A stretch of 64,000 nt of DNA from Hericium rajendrae. Taxonomy: Eukaryota; Basidiomycota; Agaricomycetes; Russulales; Hericiaceae. This document shows positions 23,701 through 34,349 of the stretch, in pieces. The stretch covers positions 1,220,501-1,284,500 of the forward strand of contig CM065879.1 of the NCBI GenBank assembly GCA_033439255.1, given 5' to 3'. The notes under the pieces were generated by a model. It saw only the letters and a program-made list of their open reading frames with translations, made no database searches and was not told the DNA's origin. How positions within the stretch are numbered: position 1 is the stretch's first letter; each line of letters starts with the position of its first letter. Position numbers and translations under genes: made by a program.

Positions 23701-24125
23701 GTGAGCGGGGGTCTCACGGATAAATTGAAAGGTTCGCACATTTTCTCTGCGGCTGCAGCAGAGTACTGGCATCTATGGACGGTGTCGCGTTTGACGCAGG
23801 AACCACACGGGTTGCGTCTGTCGCACTTGAGCTTCAGACGTTTGCACTGTCGAAATGGATCAGTAACACGAGCCTGTGGCGCAAAGAGGTGTTTACCTCC
23901 GCACAAACGACGGTGATACGCGATCGTATATGGCTGTGTTGTGCGGGCAAAGTGTGGGCAAAGGTGAGGTGTTCTGAACATACGAAAGAAAGCAGAAGAG
24001 ACGTACGGGCCGCTGGAGAACTTGGGAGCAGAGGGTTGTTGGGATGTCGCTGCTGGCTGTGGAGATGTGGTAGAAGTGGGCTGAGTGGTATTTGTGGCGT
24101 CTGAACAAGGCGAATTATCATCCAT
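20737..24125 (-). CDS. Zn2Cys6 fungal-specific transcription factor
   Basis: Start ATG at 24125 (MDDNSPCSDATNTTQ). Exon 1 ends in KFSSGP; two introns (about 64 and 44 nt) split the zinc cluster, which when joined reads VVCAECKRLKLKCD followed by RRNPCGSCVKRDTVHRCQYS. This is a complete six-cysteine binuclear cluster for DNA binding. Downstream are the short dimer-linker SLHNRLQIVESQIAQIVAGG and a fungal-specific factor domain (MHPCFNVKHFKSRIENMF, then AEMRRRVWWDVYYYD at about 22570-22620), continued by MGQAPTIRDDSY and AFRLDDSPAPGI. The last exon (22269-20737) ends in a Pro/Gln/Ala-rich tail with a Gln run, a likely activation region. The regulated pathway cannot be read from the sequence. 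No biosynthetic cluster is nearby. Confidence 0.88.
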
Positions 24126-26701
24126 GAGGTGGGGTAAATGCAGCATTCGCTGCAGCTCGCAGAGCTATATGGGGAAGCTCGAGGAGGGAGGAGGAGAAGG
24201 AGTGGATGGAGGGGCGGGCTCCATTCAAGGACAGACCGACGCGGACCCCAAGACCCCTGCTATTGAAATTGTTACAAAGTAGTCACGAGGATTAGATAAC
24301 TGCTTATCGTTCCATCCGCCCCCTCACAGTCAGCTTTCACTCAGCCTTCCCCTCACCCCAGTGCCCCTCCTTACAACCCGCCGGCACGGCTATCTACACG
24401 GCATTCAACCAACGGGACCAATCTTTCAATCCGGTTATCACAAAGATATTGCTCATCTTTCGATCGCCCGATACAGCTAGTATCGAGCTCCGGTATGGAC
24501 CTCGACTTCATGGTCATCGTCCATTCAGCGGCCCATCTGCACCCTCCTCGGGCTTGTCCCTCATGGCATCATCTTAGTACATCCAACACCGAAGCCAACT
24601 TAGACTTTGGAAGCACCCCTGATCAACCCCCCCAACACTTCCCTGATTGTCCTGGTCCATTCCAGCTCGGCGCCTTCTTGATCCTCACGATCTAAAGCGC
24701 CCTATTGGACCATTTCTAACACGTTTCGCGTCTTGCACGCCTTTGTCACTGCGCACGACAACACGAATCTGCACTGCCAGATCTCCCCGTCTGCTGTGCA
24801 CTGTCTCGATCATGATTTCATCACATTGACCTTTGGCTGCTGGCCCATCGTCCGGTATCATAAAATGGACCCAACATCAGGTGCGCGTTTTATCATCTCC
24901 TGCCCAACGGTACACGCAGCTCGGGCGTCGGTCACGATCACAAGATGGCCACTTCGCTCAAACAGGGACGAATTGTCTCCGCGGGGACCCCGGACGTGGA
25001 GCGATGGCGCCCGTTCCGGGATTCCCGAATAGCACAGATCTGTAAGTTCGTACGAAGAAACGTCCAGCGTGTCCTTGGTGCGCACGCGCGCTCTTCTGGG
25101 AGCCCGATGATGGGTGTATTTTGTAGCTTTGCCTTAACTTGGCTCTGCGCCTGATACTTAGAGTCGTCGCACCACTTCACGGCGATCAGACCAGACTCAA
25201 CGTTTGAGTTTTAGATCTCATCTGATGCATCCATGTATAGAAAGCCCCCGCACCGCATCCCCCGCAGTTCGAGCAAGCTCCGCGTTCCTTCTTCCGGGGA
25301 AGGTTCTTCGTCTCCCAGTCAACACCCAATTTTCCATCAACCGCGTGCGATCCTCAGGTCAAGCGCCGGCCTCAGGAAACGCATTTACGAATTACTGCGA
25401 TCACGATGCATGTGCCAGATGCAGAACCGAATCTTAATTTATACAATGCAGGTTAGCTCAAACATTATCAAGAACCCACAGGAGCCCATATCGCTGCGCT
25501 CAAGAGCAGCCCGATCGGACACTGGTCACATCTGGAATATTTCTCTCTCAGAGCTGATCCAGGGACTGCAGAGGCGAGCTGACTAGGTATTGGGCCAGAT
25601 GTGAGATTTTGACCGTTTTCAGACTCTGCACAGACCTGCACAGACCGTGGTTACCATCATTCTCGCAGCCGCTGGCGAGATGCGTCCGGCGAGGTGTGGA
25701 CAACGGTGGATAGGCAAACTGGCCTCGTTTGAACAGACGTTCGTGATCGATCTCCTCGCCACAAATTTGGATCGTACGGGCCTGATCAGATCTCTCCGAG
25801 GTCCGATCAGGTGAGCCTTAAACACCTACGCATACGAGAAACTACACCCACCGCACAGACCACGGTACGCAGCCCAATTTCTCACACGACAAAATTACGA
25901 GCTCCGTTGCTGGTCTTACACAAAACGCGACCATTATCTGATCGGGCGTTCTGCCCCTCCCAACAACATTTGCGCCCGTCTGCCATCTAGATGCCCAACC
26001 CCAAGAATCAATTTTAGATTTTGGCGCAACCTCTGGATGAGGTTCGAGGGATCGGCGCGATCGGTGGCGGTCCCGTTGTGCTTCTGGTGGCAAAGGTGAT
26101 CACGGGCATGTGCACTCGTGCTGGACGGCACCCCGTCAACGGACAAGTAGTATGGGTATGCCTCGGCTCTGGCCGCAAAGCCGACTTGCGCCGCGTTTCA
26201 TGCCGCCTGTCTTTACCGTGGCCTTTACCGCCAGCCCATCCCACACTATGTCAAACTGGCAATGGTCGATATAAGTCCGACCAGACGTCCGAGCCGTATC
26301 TTTCTCGTATGCCGACGACGGACAGGACCCCGGGGCATATTATGGACGCCGTCTCGTAGCGATAACGGTGGTGCGTCATCCAGACCTGAACATTGAATCC
26401 CAAGGTCCAAGGAACCGTCGTGCAAAGTATGGGCTGTCAGACAGTCCGATGAAGAGAATGGTGGCCCGCTGGACCGAACAACTAGTCATCGCGGCATCTT
26501 GCAGCAAGGTCTATCATACATTCTACAGTGATAGTTATCGAATAACGTACAAACGCCGTGCCCAGCCACTGTGATGCTACAGCGAAGAACCGAAACGTCG
26601 TAACGATGTACACCGACACAGAGTCCGTCTGTTCTATCCATACAGTCTACACGCAGACTCCGACAATCCATAACCAAACCACCATGCAATCAACACGGTC
26701 A
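24126..26701. other. long intergenic region, no supported gene
   Basis: About 2.6 kb between the divergently oriented zinc-cluster factor and the 3' end of the bHLH gene. Only short open frames occur (for example 24495-24695, 24945-25154, 26021-26359), none with recognised domains or exon continuity. It probably contains a large promoter for the transcription factor and old repeat remnants. Confidence 0.45.
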
Positions 26702-27670
26702 CTAATCCCTCCTCTGCACGTTCATCCCGAGCAGCGACGCGGGCGTCTGCACGCGCGGCACGTCCTCGCGCTCCGGCGCCGCGCCCGTCGAGCGGATACC
26801 AAGCAGCAGCGACGCAGCGCTCTCGTCCTCGGGCGTCCACGGCGGCGACGCCGTGATGCTCGGCGCCCTGCGAGCGGACGCGAACGACTGCGCGGCGGCA
26901 TGCGGCCCGGGGAGGTCGAGCGCGAGCGCGGGCGGCAGCGCGGGGCTCGCGGTGGGCCCGAGCGTGGTGCTCGTCGGCGGCGTGAGCAGCTGCGTGCGCG
27001 GGGGCTGCGCGCTCGCGCTCGGGAGCCACGACGCGATGGACGGCAGGCGCGTGCGGCTCGTGTTCCTGCGCGCGGGCGTGCGGTCGGGGTCGGAGGGCGG
27101 CGAGGCGAGGCGCGGGCTGTCCTCCTCGGCGCGCGTGCGCTTCCGCTTTGGGGCCTGGTGCGGCGCGGCGGCGGCGGACGCACACTCGGCCTCGAGCGCG
27201 CGCACGCGCGCCTGCAGCTCCTGCACGTACAGCACGGTCTTCTCGAGCACCTCGAGCTTGAACTCCTTCTCCTTGCGCTCCCTCTTCCCGCTGCCGGCGT
27301 CCGCGTACTCCTCGTCGTCCTCGGACGGTGCGTCGGCATCGGCGTCGCGCGGGACGAGCGCGCGCAGCGTGCCCAGTGCGTCGTTGATCTTCGTGCGGCG
27401 CGCTTTCTCGATGCGCGAGTGGTTCTGGCGCCGCGCCGACTCGCGCGCAGCGCGGGAAAGCGTGGATGGCTTGCGGCCGCGGCGCTTCGGCGCGGGCGGC
27501 GCGGCGGGGTCTGTGGAGTCTATTGGGGGCGCGGTGGGCGCTGGGAGGGCGGGGGCGATGGGCTGCAGCTGCGGGGGGTCCGCAGGGCTGCCGGTGAAGG
27601 AGGCGGTGCGGGGGCGCTTCGCGCGGCGCGGAGGGTTGACGCTGGCAGCGTATGCGGCGGGGGTGTCCAT
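26702..27670 (-). CDS. basic helix-loop-helix transcription factor
   Basis: Single-exon gene of 322 residues starting MDTPAAYAASVNPPRRAKRP. The bHLH domain lies at about residues 80-170: basic region RRQNHSRIEKARRTKIN, helix 1 DALGTLRALVP, a long acidic loop (SEDDEEYADAGSG), then helix 2 EFKLEVLEKTVLYVQELQAR running into a short leucine-rich coil. His, Glu and Arg of the basic region (H-x3-E-x3-R) fit E-box binders. The loop is unusually long, as in some fungal bHLH proteins. The rest is Pro/Ala/Ser-rich, with repeated SP/TP sites suggesting phosphorylation. Coding GC is very high. The target genes are unknown; a relation to INO- or Cbf1-type factors is not established. Confidence 0.88.
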   Translation of the reverse strand: MDTPAAYAASVNPPRRAKRPRTASFTGSPADPPQLQPIAPALPAPTAPPIDSTDPAAPPAPKRRGRKPSTLSRAARESARRQNHSRIEKARRTKINDALGTLRALVPRDADADAPSEDDEEYADAGSGKRERKEKEFKLEVLEKTVLYVQELQARVRALEAECASAAAAPHQAPKRKRTRAEEDSPRLASPPSDPDRTPARRNTSRTRLPSIASWLPSASAQPPRTQLLTPPTSTTLGPTASPALPPALALDLPGPHAAAQSFASARRAPSITASPPWTPEDESAASLLLGIRSTGAAPEREDVPRVQTPASLLGMNVQRRD

Positions 27671-29746
27671 GGTGGGCGGAAGAGCGAGGTATGTGCTGTG
27701 GGGGGAGGTCGCACGAGGCTTATAGCGTCAGGATCGCTGGCGGAGTGGATGGGCTGGCATGATCAGAGAGAGTGCTCGTGTGCCGCTAAAACGTGCGCTC
27801 CCATGCATGTTGGTCCGCAGACGACCACTTTTGCGTTTTGCCATTGGTTGCCTCTTTGATGTCGACGCACGTGCAATGCAGTCCTGCTGTCCTCACCTTG
27901 GGAAACTCTAACCGCGCTTATCAGCAGGCCAGGCTATCCGAAGCAGTTCTCTTCGTCGCGAAAGTCGACGATGTCATGTTTGCATCATGACTGCCGCGGG
28001 AGCGTCTGCGGAACGGGACACGCGTCTCCTGCCATGCTCCTAGGCTAGAATCACAGGCAGAGAGCCTATTGTAAGCGGCGCAGGACACATGTTGGTCTGA
28101 CGACACAGAAGATGGTATCCTTGGTCGTCACAGGGGCGAAAACGCGATGCGGACGAAGAACGAGGAGAAAAATGCAACAGATCTAGTAAGATGCGAGCCA
28201 GACCACTGCTGGAACGAACGTGGTTGCGACTCTTCCCACGCATTCTAGTTAGGCAGGTAAAGAATGGTGCCCTGTGCGCTTTGCCAAATGGGAAGACATG
28301 CTCCGAGGTTAAAATTAAATATGGTGACGGACCTAGTTAACCAAACGGAGTAAGGCAAAGTCTAGGGACACCGTGGGGCGGAGGCTCTCTGCCAGCAGAG
28401 TCCAACAGCTGCCTGGTATTCCGTCCAGGTATCGTAACGCATCGTTGACAGTCCGAGCGAAACGCGAAGCCATCCCTTTCATCTTCATAGAAGAAATTGG
28501 ACATGGAGACGTCCGAATCCAGAAAGCCGAGGCTTCGATATTTCTTCCATCTCCGCGCGATAGGCCTACCCCATGTCGATGGGAGCCGTCATGAGGGATT
28601 CTTGCGAATGCAGATAGACGGACCTCAATCCTCGAAAAGGGAGCGAAAGCGCTGGACGTCCTAGTCATGTAGCAGCCCATGGGAGTCACAGGTTTATGGA
28701 CAATAGACTACAGATACTCAATGACGCACCCGATCGTTTCCATCTTATCTCACTATGAAAGCATCACAATGGACGTTGCAATGGCACCTTTCATCACCGT
28801 CCATCTACGATAGACTATCTTCCTCTTGACAATTCGGCCTGAATGACGACATGCTCAGCATAGTCGAAGTGAACGAGCATCCGCGGCATAGCCTGACTGT
28901 ACAGTCAACACCCACATGCACGAAGAAATCAGACTGTGCGTTTGACCGGTGCCTGACTGACAAAAAAGTAAACACGAACATAGTCGATCTTGGATGTTTC
29001 CTCAATAAGGCCTCTAAGTTTCTTATATAGTCCTCGCGGGCAAGGATTGCCGAGGAGTGATTAGAGCAGCTCATAACAGAGGCACACTCGAAGTATGTGA
29101 CTGGAGGTCGTGCATGGGCAATTTTGGGAGTATGAAAGGATCTAGCAAACGATGATACATGCCACTACAAGAGTGACGCGATGACGTGCCGTAGAACGAA
29201 GTGAGCGAAGCCAAAGGACCGCGTAAAATTGCACAAAATGGTCTGTCATCGGATCCATGGCGAGCTGAAGGACCGGGGGGTGGTAAGTTCTAAATGGAAA
29301 TTTTGACCTTTCCTCAACGGCTGCATGCTCTATATCCTGTGGGCCGTCCTAGATGCAGGCACGCGATGCTGCCGTCCTGGAGGACTCATGGAGGCCGCAA
29401 GACATCGCAAGGCACGCTAGATATGGCGACTCACCAGCCCAAGTAAGTTGTGTCAGAGGCTGTCCAGGTGTCTGTATAGTGTTCGGTGACCGTAGATTAT
29501 GATCAAGATTTGATGTCTGCTTCTGCATGTCGAGACGAACGTAACTTACTTCGAGGGGAGGAGGAGGAAGGGGGCTGCCAGTCACTGTGCGGAAGTTGCC
29601 GTCGAACGCAATTATGTAACCAGCCGGACCAAGGCGGCCCGCCCTCCGTCCGCCGTCAAGATCAGACTTGACAATTGAGCAGGACATCACCTCGACTCCC
29701 AACCGCAGATACCCCCATTCTTTCAACCACGGTTTGAAAACGGAAC
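27671..29746. other. intergenic region, no supported gene
   Basis: About 2 kb between the 5' end of the bHLH gene and UPF3. A 118-codon minus-strand frame (28333-28689) has no recognised domain or neighbouring exons. No RNA gene or repeat was identified. Confidence 0.45.
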
Positions 29747-31312
29747 ATGATGGCTACGACAGAGGCCGTCAAAAAGTCTCCAAGCAGACCGAAGCCGAAG
29801 AAAGAGCGCGCAGCGCCGAAGCCTGCCAGTGGCACCGAGCGCCTGAAGACCGTCGTGCGCAGGCTGCCGCCCAACCTGCCCGAGGAGATCTTCTGGCAAA
29901 GCGTGCAAAACTGGGTCACGGACGAGACAATTCTTTGGAAGGCGTACTTTGCTGGCAAGCAGAGAAAGAAGTAAGTATGTCACGATGTGTGGATGGTGGG
30001 CCACAACTAATGATGCGTAGGCTGAACAAAGAGAATGTGTCATCGCGCGCATATATTGCATTCAAGACTGATGAGATGCTGGCGACTTTCAGTCGGGAGT
30101 ATGATGGACATATATACAGGGACAAAGCTGGTAAGCTGTCTAATCGTCTTGTGATGGAAGTTCGCTGATCTGCGGCCACAGGCGTCGAGTCGCGAGCCGT
30201 AGTGGAGTTCGCGCCATACCAGAAAGTACCTCTCGAGAAGAAGAAGGTCGATAGCAGGAACAATACCATTGACAAAGGTAGCTTCTTTGCCCCTGTCGTG
30301 TATTAGTAAAGGACTCATCGGTCCACAGATGAAGACTTCATCTCATTTCTGCAGACCCTTGAGGCACCCGAGAACAAGCCTTATGACGCCGAGACGCTCA
30401 TGGAAACCCTAAGTACATATTTCAGACCATTGTCCATCTATCGACCACTAATATATATCGCATACAGTCGCATCGACTCAGAAACCAACAACCATGCCCA
30501 GATCAACGCCCCTCCTAGAGGCCCTAAAAGCCGAGAAGAGCGCCCAGAAAGACAAGGAGGCCATCCAGCGGAACCACGCCCACTACAAAGAGGCCGCCGC
30601 AAAGAAAGACGATGGGAAGAAGAAAGCGGCGCCCGCCGCCGCCGCCAAGCAAGGCGAAGCCCCAGCGACGACGGGCAAGAAGGCGGGGAAGAAGGCGGCT
30701 GCCGCCGCACAGAAAGCAGCGCAGGCGGCCGCGTCTCAGTCCAAGTCCGCATCGACCTCTGCGACCGTGTCGCCGAGCAAGGCAGCCCCGCCCAAAGGCG
30801 GCCGCGGCGGGCGACAGCCGCCGTTAGCACAACCCCAGCTCCAGGAGCCCCAGCTGATGAAACGCCCCGCCACGCCCTCCGCCGACGCGCAGCCTCCCCC
30901 AGTAACGCCGAAACCCGCACCACAGGCCGCGGCGGGCCAGCAAGACGGCGGCGGGCGCAGAGCGCGGCCGATGCTTGGCCTCGGCTCGCGCCAATTCGAG
31001 GCGGCCTTGAACGGCGCGGGCGTCGCGAAGCCGAAGCGCGAGCGTCAGGCAGACAAGGACGGGGAGAAGGGCAAGGCGAAGGAGGGCGCGAAGGGCAGGA
31101 GCCGCGAGCAACGACAAGACCAGCCGGGCGCGGCGAAGCCGGCTGTTGCGGGCATTCTGCAGCGCGATGGGCAGGACTCGATGCCTCGCATTTTGACGAA
31201 GCCTGCGGAGAGTGAGGACGCTGCACAGGCGAGTGGTGCGGGACCGTCGGATGTTTTGAAGGGGCGCAATCGTGGCAAGGGTAGGGGCAAAGGACCGGCT
31301 CGTGGAGGCTGA
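29747..31312 (+). CDS. UPF3: nonsense-mediated decay factor UPF3
   Basis: UPF3 couples exon junctions and terminating ribosomes to UPF1/UPF2 in nonsense-mediated mRNA decay. Five exons: 29747-29970, 30021-30130, 30182-30277, 30329-30412 and 30468-31312. The N-terminal RNP-type Smg4/UPF3 domain reads LKTVVRRLPPNLPEEIFWQS, then SRAYIAFKTDEMLATFSREY, DGHIYRDKAGVESRAVVEFA and PYQKVPLEKKKVD, all typical of the family. KDEDFISFLQTLEAP and a Lys/Ala-rich low-complexity region follow. The last exon includes SRQFEAALNGAG and ends with PRILTKPAESEDA and an RG-rich tail (GRNRGKGRGKGPARGG). ATG at 29750 is an alternative start one codon downstream. All junctions keep the frame. Confidence 0.92.
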
Positions 31313-31932
31313 ATCTTAGGCAGGTTTTCTGTTCCAGGGCATTGAGGTCTTCAACTTCGTCTCCCCGCTGGTCATGTCGCTGCGGCTGTTTCCACGCACG
31401 CCTCTAATGCAGGGCAGCAGATGCCGCGTGCTGCTCGGTCGTCGGCTGGGAGGTGGGAGCCGGAAAGCTGAGGCAGATGAGTAGCAGCAGTATTTGTATC
31501 TGTACTTTTACACGGGATTGATCGGTCTGGGTACCAGATTACATTTATGCAGGGTCTCACACTAGGAATCTCCGAAATGGCATCCACATTCGCGGTAGAC
31601 GGTAGCTCTTTACCTTTGGCAGGGGTGTCTCGTCCCTGCCTGCATCACACCGAGTCTACGGGGACGATTCGATGTGTTCGACAAATTGACTTGACTTTGA
31701 ATGCTTACGACTTCAAGCTTCATGGCTCATGGGATTCTGTTATAACGTGCCTGCCTGACCTGAGATAAGCCGGCAGCCAGAGTGCAGTACCTAGAAGACA
31801 GCCAGCACTGTTCTATTGTGGGCTCTGATATGGGTACCCTATGAAGTAGAGGTGGCATGCATTACAATATATAATGAACATGAGTGATAATACATAGGCA
31901 TGAGAGAAATCAACATAGAAACATGCAACCGA
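31313..31932. other. convergent 3' intergenic region
   Basis: Between the 3' ends of UPF3 (plus) and SYF2 (minus). Small frames only; no RNA gene or repeat seen. Confidence 0.45.
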
Positions 31933-33039
31933 CTAGAGCGCAGTGCCACGCTCGAAACTCGCGCGAATTTCTGATGTGTACTTGTCGTAGTACCGTGCGA
32001 TCTGGATGACAGTGAGCGAATCCGTTCCGCCAAAGAGTGCAAAGACGCTCACCTTCTTGTTGAAGACCCGATTGCGCTCGTTGATGTACGTGATGTCGCC
32101 CTCGTCCTCGTTCGCGCGCTTCCTGGAGAACTTGCGCTTCTTGTCCACACTGACAAAGACATGGTATAATAAGTAACAGTTCGTTCGGTGAATGACGGGA
32201 AGAACGTACTCTCTATTGATCTTCGCGACGACTCTGTCGATCGCATCCTCACTTGGTTTGTTATCGGCATAAAGGAGACTGTTCGCATCGCGGTACAAGT
32301 TCTCCGCTGCCAGCTGCTGTTGCTGGCTAGTTGGCACAAGCTGCGAGCTCGAGCCTTGCGTAGGATCGAAAGCCGTTAAGGCTGACGAGGATGAGGCGCC
32401 GGCCTTCGATAACGTGCCAGGGGCCAGACCCATGGCAATCTCCTTCTGCTTGTTGTACTCCGCAAAGTTCGGCTTGAGGAGGTCAAGGTCCTTCTTATAC
32501 CTCCTCCGTGCGGCATGTGCATCATCTAACGTCCCCGAACAGCAGTCAGCTCCGGCTCTTGGCTGCACAAATAGAGATTACGCACCATGAAACTCGAAAT
32601 CCGCCCGCCGCGCCTTGCGCGCCTTTTTCTTCTCCCACTCGTCGTTCTCCTCAATCGTCCACTCCCAGTTCTTCAGCCGCTCGACGTCCTCTCCGCGCTC
32701 CTCCGCATCCGCCTTCGTCCGCAGCACCTCCGCGAGCCTGCGCTGCTTCTCGAGCCGTGCTGCATCGCGCGCTGTGATCTGCGCCTTGGCCGACTCCTCG
32801 ATGACGGATGCGCGGTTCGCGAGTGCAGATGAACGCTAAATGCATCGAAGTCGTGAGCAAGTGCAATTGGAAGATGTAAAGAGAATGCGTACCATCTTCT
32901 GGCGCAACTGCTGCAGCTTCGCCTTACGCTCCTCCATACTCATCTTCCCGTCGCTCTGCTCCTCGGCACTGCCATTCTCCCCCGAGACGATCTCGTAGCC
33001 TTCCCGCGTTTCCGATTCGCTGGACGATGTTCCAGACAT
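31933..33039 (-). CDS. SYF2: pre-mRNA-splicing factor SYF2
   Basis: SYF2 is a component of the Prp19-associated complex of the active spliceosome. The ATG at 33039 gives MSGTSSSESETREGYEIVSG with an acidic N-terminus, then MSMEERKAKLQQLRQKM, a coiled charged region (RLKNWEWTIEENDEWEKKKA) and RRYKKDLDLLKPNFAEYNKQ. The conserved SYF2 end is NLYRDANSLLYADNKPSEDA followed by IDRVVAKINRE, then KKRKFSRKRANEDEGDITYI and IARYYDKYTSEIRASFERGT. There are introns near 32840-32890, 32527-32584, 32150-32210 and 32005-32060. Everything joins in frame and length is usual for the family. Confidence 0.93.
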
Positions 33040-33293
33040 GGTGTTGCTCGTACAAGCAGCAACTGTTCTTAGATGGATGTTGGAGGTTGGGAGCAGCCAA
33101 GCGAGAATGCAGCCAAGCACGGCGCTGCGAACGTGAGCCGTCAGCAACGGGGCCGCGCCACCCGGCACGTGATAGCTACCCAAAATGGTAATGCCGAGTT
33201 GCTCACATCCTCCCTTCCTCCCTTCCTGCCGCCGCGCGTTCCGTCCCATATCGTTAGCAGATCGAGATCAAAACGTTCGTCTTCAACACATAA

Positions 33294-33397
33294 GGGCATG
33301 TAGCTCAGTGGTAGAGCGCGCGCTTCGCAAACCAGCTGATTATGTAATCAGGGTCGTCACGTGCGCGAGGCCCAGTGTTCAATCCACTGCTTGTCCA
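33294..33397 (+). tRNA. tRNA-Ala (anticodon CGC) with 32 nt intron
   Basis: Cloverleaf read directly: acceptor GGGCATG (33294-33300) against CTTGTCC; D arm GCTC...GAGC; anticodon stem CGCGC/GCGCG; loop TTCGCA-T with anticodon CGC at 33326-33328; T arm CAGTG/CACTG with loop TTCAATC; discriminator A at 33397. A 32 nt intron (33330-33361) sits after position 37, the standard place for nuclear tRNA introns, and is removed by tRNA endonuclease. A run of T directly downstream (33399-33405) is a good RNA polymerase III terminator. Box A (TAGCTCAGTGG) and box B (GTTCAATCC) are present. Confidence 0.93.
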
Positions 33398-33406
33398 CTT
33401 TTTTCT
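33398..33406 (+). terminator. poly-T pol III terminator of tRNA-Ala
   Basis: A run of seven T directly after the discriminator base and one C, the usual RNA polymerase III stop signal. Confidence 0.8.
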
Positions 33407-33418
33407 CCATTTAAGCCA

Positions 33419-33448
33419 AGGCCCAGTGTTCAATCCACTGCTTGTCCA
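33419..33448 (+). repeat. tandem duplicate of the tRNA-Ala 3' end
   Basis: The 30 nt from the variable loop to the discriminator base of the tRNA (33368-33397) recur exactly about 51 nt downstream. The copy has the T arm, box B and 3' acceptor strand but no 5' half, so it cannot form a tRNA. See findings. Confidence 0.85.
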
Positions 33449-34349
33449 GGTGATTTTTGCTCTCTTTTGCAAAGTACGTGAGTACGCTTTGTTGCTGTAT
33501 GAGTGGTTAGAGTTGATATCACTGCTCGCTCGGCCCGCTTTCGGGTATCGTTTAGACCTTGGACGTCACGGACGCTTCGCCGGCCTTCTCGAACCAGTAT
33601 AAGTGTAACGTTCGACCACGATGTCCAGGCCTAGCCGCATCGCGGATATCTCAGTTCTGAGAATGGGGTTTTTTTTGACAGTTCCGTGGACTGGTGACCG
33701 ATGACCGATGACCGGTTTAGTACACACCGAGGCGGGGAAAGTCATGCGTAGAGTTCCGTGGGAGCACGGCGTACATGGTACGTATCGACTCCGAGCCCCG
33801 TATGGGCGATACAATTCAACGGACCATTTCCTTTCCCCTTTACGTTGGTACTTACGCGTGGGCATGCGAGGTCCGGACGCGGGGAAGTTCGTTTTCAGAA
33901 GGCGCATGGGACATACCCAGTACATACCATGGCGCAGGACGGAATGACCACAGATGGAAGGAAAGCTTCAAAAGCATCCCTCTCGCCCAGAAGTTTCTAT
34001 GAGCTTTCCCATGCATCGCACCAAAATGAATTCTGGGACCCAGAGAGTATTAGATTTCGTGGCGAGACGTAGGTATACAGAACAAATCATCGTAAGGAAG
34101 AGATGCAGGCCTGCGTATCAGAGAGGAGGGGTAGTAGCTCTATCATGCGGGAGCTGTCAATGCGGTATACAGGTGGACTTCAAAAAGCAGCAGATGGCGG
34201 GGTAAAAGAATGCAAAGGGTAAAAGGGTATGGAAAAGGCCATCGTCACGACGAAGAAAGGTATTAAACAGAAGGTATGCGTGTGAAAAGAGGAAATCGTG
34301 AAACCGTGGAACGAGTCATGAAGCCGTGAGTACTCGTGTGGGAAGGCGA
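33449..34349. other. intergenic, no supported gene
   Basis: About 0.9 kb between the tRNA and the 3' end of the opsin-like gene. It contains a short direct repeat (GACCGAT repeated near 33697-33712). Overlapping short frames (33708-34205) show no domain. Confidence 0.45.

Noticed and set aside
24126-26701. Secondary-metabolite cluster around the Zn2Cys6 factor
   Set aside because: No backbone or tailoring enzyme lies nearby; neighbours are housekeeping genes and empty sequence.
26558-27859. 433-codon plus-strand frame over the bHLH gene
   Set aside because: Arg/Gly-rich shadow; the bHLH motif is clear on the minus strand in a single exon.
30438-31226. 262-codon minus-strand frame over UPF3
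   Set aside because: Shadow of the Lys/Ala-rich UPF3 last exon; no domain.
33419-33448. Second tRNA gene downstream of tRNA-Ala
   Set aside because: It has only the T arm and 3' acceptor strand; no D arm or anticodon arm precedes it.
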